A DNA stretch of 42,260 nt, from NCBI GenBank assembly GCA_013298805.1, contig JAAFIU010000011.1, positions 1 through 42,260 on the forward strand. Direction: 5' to 3'. The notes under the pieces were generated by a model. The model saw only the letters and a program-made list of their open reading frames with translations. It had not been told where the DNA came from and did not search any database. Positions 35,484 through 42,165 of the stretch are shown here, piece by piece (the first letter of the stretch is position 1; the number at the start of each line of letters is the position of its first letter). The position numbers and the translations under genes were made by a program. The DNA is from Cytophagales bacterium (GTDB lineage Bacteria; Bacteroidota; Bacteroidia; Cytophagales; Spirosomataceae).

Positions 35484-35687
35484 CTACCTCTTTTTTTTAT
35501 TCCAGTCGGATTGCCAGTCGTAAAGCGTACTGATAGGAACATTCGTCTGCAAAGAGACTGATTCAATATCGGATTGTGATATTAAATGAAGTACTAACGC
35601 TTTAAAATCTTCGCTATGGCTTTCGTGAAAAGAATTCATGAAGCGTAGTAAACGCTCTGGTTCGCTGATGGAAACTTGTTTTTTCAT
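35484..35687 (-). CDS. IS630 transposase orfA (N-terminal HTH)
   Basis: A 67-aa frame from ATG 35687: MKKQVSISEPERLLRFMNSF..., ending TLYDWQSDWNKKKR at 35484. It supplies the first HTH of the transposase (LISQSDIESVSLQTNVPIST). Its last codons run over eight A followed by G (35498-35490 on this strand), and a -1 slip there continues into EVGLQDLRGQGGGPK of orfB, so orfA and orfB are designed to be fused by programmed frameshifting. Confidence 0.72.
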   Translation of the reverse strand: MKKQVSISEPERLLRFMNSFHESHSEDFKALVLHLISQSDIESVSLQTNVPISTLYDWQSDWNKKKR

Positions 35688-35709
35688 AGGGCAAATTTGC
35701 ACTATTTTA

Positions 35710-36185
35710 ATAGCAAGTTCCAAATTGTTCTGTCATTATCTATATGTAAAATTAAATCAATTCCTTGGTCAATTGAATTAATTGAAAGATATAAAAATGA
35801 ACGGTGGTACGAAGACAATGAAAAATTGAATTGGTATATTTTAAGTAATAATGAATCATTGCCGTGGTCAATTCATTTACTTGAAAGATTCAAAGATAAA
35901 TGGAGTTGGTGGGGTTTAAGTCAAAACAAAAATCTACCATGGTCAATTGAATTAATTTCGAGATATGAAAATAAATGGGTTTGGCAAACTGGAAAATCAT
36001 TAGAAGGAATGACATGGAATCATTCATTGCCATGGTCAGTAGAACTAATTGATGATTTTAAAGATAAATGGGATTGGATTATTTTTGAATGTGATTCCTA
36101 TGTCTATCTTCAAGTCTTTAAGCCACTATTAAATGATGAATTCATTGAAGAAGTGATGAATGAACTTCAAAAAAAATATTCATAA
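35710..36185 (+). pseudogene. LPWSIELI-repeat protein, 5' end lost to the IS630 element
   Basis: The frame enters from the IS without a native start and encodes about 157 residues with four tandem units of roughly 30-40 residues. The consensus is (L/I)PWS(I/V)xL(I/L)xx(F/Y)(K/E)(D/N)KWxWxxLSxN, e.g. LPWSIHLLERFKDKWSWWGL and LPWSIELISRYENKW. The protein is very rich in Trp and ends EEVMNELQKKYS. I recognise this as a repeat type seen in Bacteroidota but know no function. No matching 5' part exists on the other side of the IS, so it was deleted or lay elsewhere. Confidence 0.65.
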
Positions 36186-36217
36186 AATCTTATCAATGAA
36201 TAAAGATATATTTACTG

Positions 36218-36357
36218 TCAGTCCCGTGGATGGTGTCCCCTCCATCCATCTTGCGTCAGCAACTCGTCATTTAATTTTACTCATAATTTATTGATAATCA
36301 AATATTTATATTTCTGATATAGGATCGATGATGGGGACACGCATCCACGGGGACTGA
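36218..36357. mobile_element. 140-bp element with long imperfect terminal inverted repeats
   Basis: TCAGTCCCGTGGATG + GTGTCCCC (36218-36240) pairs with GGGGACAC + GCATCCACGGGGACTGA (36333-36357), differing by one extra G and one mismatch. The 92 bp between are AT-rich and non-coding. It is GC-rich only at its ends. It could be a MITE or a strongly folded RNA; no target duplication was found. It occupies most of the 36186-36475 gap. Confidence 0.55.
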
Positions 36358-36475
36358 GTGATTCTACAAATCAAGTAAGGGGAAATTTTTATATCAGGCG
36401 AAAATTTTAAACAAAAAATGATTAAATTGCGTAATAGAAAATGAGTTTTATAACGAAAAAGAGCGGTTTATTTCG

Positions 36476-37324
36476 TTGCTTTCAGACTACGGATTTAAGG
36501 CAACATTTGGCAATGAATCGGACACCAGATTTTTAAAAAAGGCTTTACAAGCATTGATTAATTCACCAGTACCTATTCGAGAAGTCAAATTTGTTAAAAA
36601 TGACATTTCAGCCCTCACAAAAGATAGTCGAAGCGGTATTTACGACTTGGCTTGTACCGATGAAAACGGCAATCATTTCATCGTAGAAATGCAGCTTGGA
36701 GCCTATGCAGAGTTTATTCAACGCATGAAATTTTATGCTTTGTACCGTTTCAATACGCTTGTAGAAAAAGGTAATTTTACGTTTGAAGAATTGCCTCGCA
36801 TCTACTGTATTGGTATTTTGGCTAAATCTATTTTACCAAATATCAAAGACTATCACAATATTGCCGTTTTGAGGAACGAAAAAGGTGAACTTATTGATGA
36901 ACAATTAACGTTTATTACCTTAGAATTAGATAAATTTAACACGCAAATCGCTGATATTCAGACTGATTTGGATAAATTAATTTATACGATGAAAAATTTA
37001 CATAAGGCAACCAGCCCAACGCAATATCCTCAATTTTGGAATGAAGAATGGCTAAAAATCGCAATTGACGAATTAGACAAAAAAGCCCTGACCCAAGAAG
37101 AACGCCTTGTCTATGCCATGACGATTTCGGCTAATGCTTTGGCTGTTAAGAACGAAAACAAGAAAATTGAGAATGCAAGAGAGTTAGAAAATATGACTGT
37201 GAAAAGCAATGCTGTGAAAAAAGCATTATTGAAAGGAAAATTAAGTCTAAGTGAAATAGCGGACTACAATGATGTGTCAGTTGATTTTGTGCTTGATATT
37301 CAAAATCAACTTTCGGAGAAATAA
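36476..37324 (+). CDS. Rpn-family PD-(D/E)xK nuclease/transposase, copy 1
   Basis: A 282-aa protein as called from TTG 36476. The frame is open to 36422 without an ATG, after a stop at 36419-36421, so the 5' end is unusual or damaged; the paralogue at 39125 starts MEALYTEDQIFIPIISDYGF. The catalytic region is SGIYDLACTDENGNHFIVEM with D and ExQ of the PD-(D/E)xK type. A C-terminal HTH-like tail (KLSLSEIADYNDVSVDFVLD) follows. Known: Rpn/PDDEXK_2 proteins are DNA nucleases promoting RecA-independent recombination. Part of a repeated HTH-Rpn module; the central 55 residues are nearly identical to the fragment at 40119. Confidence 0.8.
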   Translation: MLSDYGFKATFGNESDTRFLKKALQALINSPVPIREVKFVKNDISALTKDSRSGIYDLACTDENGNHFIVEMQLGAYAEFIQRMKFYALYRFNTLVEKGNFTFEELPRIYCIGILAKSILPNIKDYHNIAVLRNEKGELIDEQLTFITLELDKFNTQIADIQTDLDKLIYTMKNLHKATSPTQYPQFWNEEWLKIAIDELDKKALTQEERLVYAMTISANALAVKNENKKIENARELENMTVKSNAVKKALLKGKLSLSEIADYNDVSVDFVLDIQNQLSEK

Positions 37325-37345
37325 TACATACAAATAATTTGAACC

Positions 37346-37382
37346 AAAAAAGGTCATTAACCAAAAATTAATGACCTTTTTA
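37346..37382 (+). terminator. Terminator hairpin, module copy 1
   Basis: AGGTCATTAA (37351-37360), a seven-base loop, then TTAATGACCT (37368-37377), flanked by A-run and T-run so it works in both directions. The same hairpin recurs at 38745 and 40523. Confidence 0.85.
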
Positions 37383-37490
37383 ACACCCCAATTAGTGCCA
37401 CATAAAGCACTTTTCAACAAATATTTCCATCAATTCCCTTGATTATCTCCTATAAGTGCCACACATCGCCCTTATTAAATTGAGCTATTA

Positions 37491-37694
37491 ACGAATTTAT
37501 CACAAAAACTCCGAATCAGGCGTGAACAATTGGGCGTTACCCAAGAATATTTAGCGGATTTATCGGGCGTAGGTCTCCGAACTATCAAATCTTTCGAGAG
37601 TGGAAAAGCTAATCCAAGACTCGAAACCCTCACAAAATTATCCGAAGTTTTGGGTATGGAATTGGTATGGGCTATTCGTAAAATGGGATTGTAA
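37491..37694 (+). pseudogene. 67-aa XRE/HipB-like HTH protein, copy 1, start codon ATG changed to ACG
   Basis: The frame codes TNLSQKLRIRREQLGVTQEY through GMELVWAIRKMGL and is intact, but the first codon is ACG where copies at 38884 and 40662 have ATG in the same surroundings. There is no other suitable start nearby. HTH: VTQEYLADLSGVGLRTIKSF. Known: y4mF/HipB-like XRE proteins autoregulate operons and are often antitoxins. It is followed 37 bp later by only a stub of an Rpn gene, so this module is doubly broken. Confidence 0.75.
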
Positions 37695-37731
37695 TTTTTG
37701 AAAACACCCTCAATATCAGTAATTTTATGGA

Positions 37732-37790
37732 ATGGAGGCACTATATAAAGAAGACCAAATTTTCATACCAATAATTTCATATTACGGGCG
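37732..37790 (+). pseudogene. Rpn nuclease N-terminal stub
   Basis: ATG 37732 starts MEALYKEDQIFIPIISYYG, matching the first 19 residues of the Rpn protein at 39125 (MEALYTEDQIFIPIISDYG), then diverges (RFAAAIQNKFF) and stops near 37838. The remainder of the gene is deleted. The following 37791-38028 has no gene; it holds only a short GC stem CCCCGA...TCGGGG (37922-37957). Confidence 0.8.
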
Positions 37791-38028
37791 GTTCGCCGCA
37801 GCAATTCAAAACAAATTTTTTGTTAAGCTGAAATAGAAGCTGAGGTTATCAAAGGATATTCAAATTAGAAATGATTTTTGTAGAAGGTCAATAAAAAAGA
37901 GAAAACCTATAAAAAACAAATACCCCGACACATGGCAAGCCAGCGGTTTCGGGGAATACGTTGTAAATTTAGTTTTTTTTAATTAAAAAATATGCAAACT
38001 ATTCGGTTGTTTTTTATACTTTTATATA

Positions 38029-38565
38029 GTGAATTCTGAAAACCCATACCACTTAAATATTGAGATTGATAAGCTGACAAACAGTATTTTGAATACCTTA
38101 ACCAATGAGAGTATTCAAACAGATGTTCAACTTTTATCAAAAGATGATTTGAAAACCATTACCAAGAAAAATGGATGGTTATTTTCGTGGAAATCAGAAG
38201 CGAAACTTGATGATAGAATATTATTGAAATTACTTACACTCGACGACCCCAACACAATACAAGGCTTAGCAAGCATAAGCGACTACGGCGACCACTACTA
38301 TTTACATCTTGTAGAAAGTGTTCCTTTCAATTTAGGGAAGAATAAACTGTATCAAGGAGTCCCAGGCAACTTATTTGCCTATACTTGCAGAATTTCATGG
38401 AACAAAGGATATGAAGGTTTTGTTTCTTTTACGTCCAAAACCTTGTTAATCAAACACTACGAAGAAAGTTTAGGAGCTACCCATGTTGGAGGGCATAAAA
38501 TGGTAATTTTTCCATATGAAGCTCTGAAATTAATTAGACAATATTATCCAACAAACAACAAATAA
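38029..38565 (+). CDS. GNAT-like protein, 178 aa
   Basis: Starts at GTG 38029 (GTGAATTCTGAAAAC); no ATG is available in frame before the conserved part. The C-terminal half (about 110-170) reads NLFAYTCRISWNKGYEGFVS, FTSKTLLIKHYEESLGA and MVIFPYEALKLI, a pattern like the GNAT acyltransferase core (substrate loop, tyrosine helix). The usual acetyl-CoA motif (R/Q)xxGxG/A is not seen, so catalytic activity is unsure. The next gene starts one base after its stop, so they form a pair. Such pairs between repeat modules suggest an accessory, perhaps toxin-antitoxin-like, cargo. Confidence 0.6.
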   Translation: MNSENPYHLNIEIDKLTNSILNTLTNESIQTDVQLLSKDDLKTITKKNGWLFSWKSEAKLDDRILLKLLTLDDPNTIQGLASISDYGDHYYLHLVESVPFNLGKNKLYQGVPGNLFAYTCRISWNKGYEGFVSFTSKTLLIKHYEESLGATHVGGHKMVIFPYEALKLIRQYYPTNNK

Positions 38566-38566
38566 A

Positions 38567-38746
38567 ATGGGATATATAAAAGAACCAGAAGGGGTTGATT
38601 TAATCGTTGCTCCTTCAACTTTTACGGCACAAGATAGACAAATGATTAGTAATATCATTGCTAATTATAAAAAAACACGCACATTTACGAAAGTAAATAC
38701 GCTTCCTTTCTTTCAAGGTGCTGAAAAACTGTCAAAGCAAAAGTAG
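38567..38746 (+). CDS. 59-aa partner protein
   Basis: ATG 38567 to TAG 38746 encodes MGYIKEPEGVDLIVAPSTFT followed by AQDRQMISNIIANYKKTRTF and ending GAEKLSKQK. It starts one base after the stop of the 178-aa gene, and its stop codon lies inside the terminator hairpin. Small proteins opening MGYIKEP are, as far as I recall, frequent in Bacteroidota, without a known role. The tight coupling points to a functional pair with the GNAT-like protein. Confidence 0.6.
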   Translation: MGYIKEPEGVDLIVAPSTFTAQDRQMISNIIANYKKTRTFTKVNTLPFFQGAEKLSKQK

Positions 38747-38776
38747 GTCATTAACCAAAAATTAATGACCTTTTTA
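38741..38776 (+). terminator. Terminator hairpin, module copy 2
   Basis: AGGTCATTAA (38745-38754) pairs with TTAATGACCT (38762-38771), followed by T5. It is the same hairpin as at 37351 and overlaps the stop of the 59-aa gene. Confidence 0.85.
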
Positions 38777-38883
38777 ATAATCAAATTAGTGCCACATAAA
38801 GCACTTTTTAACAATCATTTCTACCAACCCCCTTGATTATCTCCAAAAGTGTCACACATCGCCCTTCTTTAATTGAGATTAAA

Positions 38884-39087
38884 ATGAACCTTTCACAAGA
38901 ACTCCGATTCAGGCGAGAACAATTGGGCGTTACCCAAGAATATTTAGCGGATTTATCGGGCATAGGACTCCGAACTATCAAATCTTTCGAGAGTGGAAAA
39001 GCCAATCCAAGCCTCGAAACCCTCACAAAATTATCCGAAGTTTTGGGAATGGAGTTGGTATTGGCTATTCGTAAAACGGGATTGTAA
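38884..39087 (+). CDS. 67-aa XRE/HipB-like HTH protein, copy 2
   Basis: From ATG 38884: MNLSQELRFRREQLGVTQEY, with HTH VTQEYLADLSGIGLRTIKSF and end GMELVLAIRKTGL. The frame is open further up to 38833, but those codons fall in the leader conserved among all three modules. Known: short XRE proteins of this type bind their own promoter and often neutralise a toxin. The leader carries GTGCCACA/GTGTCACA boxes that are candidate operators. Rpn copy 2 follows after 37 bp, making this the only complete module. Confidence 0.85.
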   Translation: MNLSQELRFRREQLGVTQEYLADLSGIGLRTIKSFESGKANPSLETLTKLSEVLGMELVLAIRKTGL

Positions 39088-39124
39088 TTTTTGAAACCAC
39101 CCTCAATTTTAGTAATTTTGTGAA

Positions 39125-39988
39125 ATGGAAGCACTATATACGGAAGACCAAATTTTTATACCAATAATTTCAGATTATGGGTTCAAGGCAACTTTTGGTA
39201 ACGAATCTAATACAATATTTTTACGTAGAGCATTACAGGCACTCATAAAATCAGAAGTGCCAATTGTTGAAGTAAAATTTGATAAAAATACCTTTGAAGG
39301 CATTACGCAAGACGGCAGAAGTGGGATTTTTGATTTGGCTTGTACTGACGAAAATGACAACCATTTCATCGTTGAAATGCAGTATGGAGATGCACCATAT
39401 TTTGTCCAGCGAATGAAGTTTTACGCATTGCACAAGTTTAATGCAATGGTGAAGCGTGGTAAATTTGACTATTCCACACTCACCAAAATCTATTGTGTCG
39501 CTATTTTAGCCAATGATATTCTTCCTTATCCGCAATTTCATACCGTGGCGAACCTGAGAAATGAACAAGGTGAACTTTTTGACGACCAAATGACGTTTAT
39601 TACAGTAGAATTAGATAAATTTACAACGCAAGAGTCTGATTGTCAGACAGATTTAGAAAAACTAATATTCACAATGAGAACTATCCATACAGTCACACAA
39701 CCAATTCAGTTTCCCAAATTTTGGGATGAAGATTGGTTAAAAGTCGCCATTGATGAATTAGATAGTCGCAAAATGACTCCTGATGAAAAAGCCTCATTAG
39801 AGATTTTGATTGCCCGAAATGCAGAATCGGTAAAAGCTGAAAATAGAAAAATTGAAGCTGCAAGAATGGCTGATAAAATAGAAACGATCAAGAATTTATT
39901 AGGTCTGGGTATTTTAACGAATCAACAGATTGCAAAAACGGTTGGAGTAAGTGAAAGTTTAGTTATTCAATTAGCTACCAATGCTTAA
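39125..39988 (+). CDS. Rpn-family PD-(D/E)xK nuclease/transposase, copy 2
   Basis: A 287-aa protein with a proper start, MEALYTEDQIFIPIISDYGF. The nuclease core is SGIFDLACTDENDNHFIVEM (D, then ExQ), about residues 58-78. The helical middle includes FWDEDWLKVAIDELDSRKMT. The C-terminal HTH-like tail is LGILTNQQIAKTVGVSESLV. It lies 37 bp behind its HTH partner, so they are likely one operon. Known roles are recombination-promoting nuclease; a toxin-like or phage-defence role regulated by the HTH protein is my inference. Confidence 0.85.
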   Translation: MEALYTEDQIFIPIISDYGFKATFGNESNTIFLRRALQALIKSEVPIVEVKFDKNTFEGITQDGRSGIFDLACTDENDNHFIVEMQYGDAPYFVQRMKFYALHKFNAMVKRGKFDYSTLTKIYCVAILANDILPYPQFHTVANLRNEQGELFDDQMTFITVELDKFTTQESDCQTDLEKLIFTMRTIHTVTQPIQFPKFWDEDWLKVAIDELDSRKMTPDEKASLEILIARNAESVKAENRKIEAARMADKIETIKNLLGLGILTNQQIAKTVGVSESLVIQLATNA

Positions 39989-40118
39989 ATTTTAGATTTA
40001 AAATTGACATATACCGAATCCAAATTTATTTCATCGGCTGGTAGTTGGCAAATCATCTTACATTCCCAAGTATAGTACGAAAAGAATTTGTTTTTTAATC
40101 TATTAATATTTTCATATC

Positions 40119-40442
40119 ATGGAAGCATTAAATACAGATACGCATCCAACGAAATATCCTCAATTTTGGAATGAAGAATGGCTAAAAATCGCAATTGACG
40201 AATTAGACAAAAAAGCCCTGACCCAAGAAGAACGCCTTGTATATGCTATGACGATTTCGGCTAATGCTTTGGCAGTTAAGAATGAAAACAAGAAAATTGA
40301 GAATGCTAAACAGGCAAAAACGTTTGAAGTAGTAAAAAAGATGCTTTTGAGAGGAAAGGCAACAATCAAAGAGATTGCAGAAGATTGTGATGTCACCATT
40401 GATTTTGTGCTTGAAGTTCAAAATCAACTTTCGGATAAATAA
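40119..40442 (+). pseudogene. Rpn-family remnant with internal deletion, copy 3
   Basis: A 107-aa frame: MEALNTDTHPTKYPQFWNEE and onwards. Its first residues match the N-terminus of Rpn copy 2, then it jumps to the C-terminal third, nearly identical to Rpn copy 1 (EWLKIAIDELDKKALTQEER). The whole nuclease core is missing. The HTH-like tail (KATIKEIAEDCDVTIDFVLE) remains, so it could still bind a partner or DNA. The deletion keeps the reading frame. The 130 bp before it show no motif. Confidence 0.8.
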
Positions 40443-40522
40443 ATCATATTATTACTAAATTACCTTTATTCATCTCCTCTTTTATTAAAATAAAAAAATA
40501 CAATTCATTTGCCCTCCCAAAT

Positions 40523-40552
40523 AGGTCATTAACCAAAAACTAATGACCTTTT
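40523..40552 (+). terminator. Terminator hairpin, module copy 3
   Basis: AGGTCATTA (40523-40531) pairs with TAATGACCT (40541-40549), with one base changed in the arm compared with the other copies, followed by TT. It is the start of the third conserved leader. Confidence 0.75.
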
Positions 40553-40661
40553 AAATACATCAATTAGTCCCACATAAAGCACTTCCCAACAAATATTTCC
40601 ACAATCCAATTGATTATCCCCCAAAAGTGCCACATACTGCCCTTAATAAATTGAGCTACTC

Positions 40662-40865
40662 ATGAATCTATCACAAGAACTCCAAATCAGGCGAGAACAA
40701 TTGGGCGTTACCCAAGAATATTTAGCGGATTTATCGGGCGTAGGACTCAGAACTATCAAATCTTTTGAGCGTGGAAAAGCCAATCCAAGACTCGAAACCC
40801 TCACAAAATTATCCGAAGTTTTGGGTATGGAATTGGTATGGACAATCCTTAAAACGGGTTTATGA
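40662..40865 (+). CDS. 67-aa XRE/HipB-like HTH protein, copy 3
   Basis: From ATG 40662: MNLSQELQIRREQLGVTQEY, HTH VTQEYLADLSGVGLRTIKSF, end GMELVWTILKTGL. It is almost identical to copies at 37491 and 38884. No Rpn gene follows; the 125 bp to the hipB start are non-coding. It is thus an orphan regulator that could still act on the complete module because the leaders are conserved. Confidence 0.82.
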   Translation: MNLSQELQIRREQLGVTQEYLADLSGVGLRTIKSFERGKANPRLETLTKLSEVLGMELVWTILKTGL

Positions 40866-40990
40866 ATGGCTTTTGGCTGTCAGCTTTCGGCAATAGGCGA
40901 AGTCTTAGATTATCTCAAAATCACTTTCCATTATTTTTATATCTAATATTCTAAACAATTTCATTATTTTTGTGTATAATATCAAACATT

Positions 40991-41314
40991 ATGAAATCAA
41001 AAGCAATTGTTTTATTACCCACAGCTTCCAAAATTTTAGCCCAATTAGGAGAAGATGTAAAGCTGGCAAGGTTAAGACGAAAACTAAGTACGGAACAAGT
41101 TGCTGAACGAGCAGGGATTAGTCGTTCAACGTTATGGCAAATCGAAAAAGGTACGCCAAGCGTGGCAATGGGGGCATATTTGCAGGTTTTATTTGTGATG
41201 GGTTTAGAGAAAAATTTGCTGTTAATGGCAAACGATGATGTCTTGGGTCGTAAGCTACAAGATGCTGATTTATTGGTAAAGAAACGTGCTACTAAGAAAA
41301 CTAAGGAGGTATAG
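40991..41314 (+). CDS. hipB: HipB-like XRE antitoxin
   Basis: From ATG 40991 the product is 107 aa: MKSKAIVLLPTASKILAQLG, HTH STEQVAERAGISRSTLWQIE, then a Lys-rich tail (KKRATKKTKEV). The frame is open to 40970, but ATG 40991 is the natural start. It differs from the 67-aa HTH copies nearby. The hipA reading frame follows after two bases, the normal hipBA arrangement. Known: HipB represses the operon and neutralises the HipA kinase. Since hipA is broken, only repressor function remains. Confidence 0.8.
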   Translation: MKSKAIVLLPTASKILAQLGEDVKLARLRRKLSTEQVAERAGISRSTLWQIEKGTPSVAMGAYLQVLFVMGLEKNLLLMANDDVLGRKLQDADLLVKKRATKKTKEV

Positions 41315-41316
41315 CG

Positions 41317-42024
41317 ATGGCGGAGAGAAAACGAATTATACAAGTTTTTGCGGATTGGGAAACCATGTCAGAACTGCAGTTGATGGGTTTATTGTCGGCT
41401 ACCCAAATTAGAGGAAAAGAAATTTTTGCTTTTGAATACGATAAAGAATGGTTGAAATATAACCAAGATAAACACAATCTCGACCCTGATTTAAGTCTCT
41501 ACGGCGGACAACAATATTTGAATGATACCAAAAGTAATTTTGGTATTTTTATGGATTCTTCTCCTGACCGTTGGGGGCGTTTGCTCATGCGTAGGCGTGA
41601 AGCAGCTATGGCGAGATCAATGTCATTAAGTTAAGGTTTTTGAATTAATAATAAAGAACAAGGAATAAAGAATGGAGAAGCAAAATCTCCTCAGCAGCAC
41701 TTCTAAAATCTACATTCCTTATTCTGAATTCTGACTTATTTCCTTAACTTAATGACATTGATGGCGAGATTGGAGGGAAGGAAAGAGCAATTGCTTTTTG
41801 AAACAGATTACCTTTTGGGCGTTTATGACCAACATCGCATGGGGGCAATTCGCTTTAAAACGGACAATGAAGGTGATTTTTTGAGTAATAATAAAGCAAT
41901 GGCAGCCCCTCCGTTTACATCATTACGAGAGTTGGAACAGGCGAGTTTAAATCTTGAAAAAGAAGACAGTGTTGATAATCCCGATTATTTGAAGTGGTTA
42001 ACTAATGTAAGTTGCGTATTATAA
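41317..42024 (+). pseudogene. hipA: hipA kinase gene, interrupted by a MITE and cut again downstream
   Basis: 41317-41616 encodes MAERKRIIQVFADWETMSEL... through SPDRWGRLLMRRREAAMAR, the HipA N-terminal domain. A 145-bp insert (41617-41761) plus duplicated 8 bp interrupts it. Removing insert and one duplicate joins AAMAR to LEGRKEQLLFETDYLLGVYD and continues the HipA frame to about NPDYLKWL, where it meets unrelated DNA (TNVSCVL, stop 42024). The catalytic kinase core is missing. Known: HipA phosphorylates glutamyl-tRNA synthetase and causes growth arrest. The toxin is dead here. Confidence 0.88.
41617..41761. mobile_element. 145-bp MITE with perfect 20-bp terminal inverted repeats
   Basis: The left end TCAATGTCATTAAGTTAAGG (41617-41636) is the exact reverse complement of the right end (41742-41761). 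The target duplication TGGCGAGA lies at 41609-41616 and 41762-41769. The 105 bp inside are non-coding and partly self-complementary (AAGAATGGAG...; ACATTCCTTATTC). Excision restores the hipA frame. Family of the driving transposase unknown; 8-bp duplications occur in several IS families. This is direct sequence evidence of a transposition event. Confidence 0.93.
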
Positions 42025-42081
42025 AAAGCAAAATCTTTCAATATCGACCTAAATTTGGTTTGCCAACTAAATTTACTCTCA

Positions 42082-42165
42082 ATGAAAGATTTTACCATTG
42101 CAATTTATTGTTTTGTAGACGATTTATTACTAAATAGGGCAAACGCACGAGAATTAAATAATTAA
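42082..42165 (+). pseudogene. Possible IS transposase N-terminal stub (IS982-like?)
   Basis: MKDFTIAIYCFVDDLLLNRA then NARELNN and a stop. IYCFVDDLL is reminiscent of the opening of IS982-type transposases, but the frame ends after 27 residues. The junction with hipA is near 42001-42024, so an IS insertion followed by decay or deletion would explain both. Evidence is thin. Confidence 0.35.

Larger units (their letters stand above)
34588..35708 (-). mobile_element. IS630-family insertion sequence (ends approximate)
   Basis: About 1.1 kb holding three adjoining minus-strand frames of one IS630-type transposase. Candidate ends are ATAGAGTGC at 34588-34597 and its approximate inverse GCACTATTT at 35699-35707; the match is short, so the boundaries are uncertain and the TA target duplication of the family could not be fixed. 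The right end cuts into the tryptophan-rich repeat gene that resumes at about 35710. Confidence 0.7.

Noticed and set aside
36181-36475. tRNA or known riboswitch
   Set aside because: The paired arms do not form a cloverleaf or a riboswitch core that I recognise; kept only as an inverted-repeat element.
37475-37741. Minus-strand 88-aa frame (and its twins at 38808-39134)
   Set aside because: These are antisense shadows of the conserved 67-aa HTH genes; conservation follows the HTH frame.
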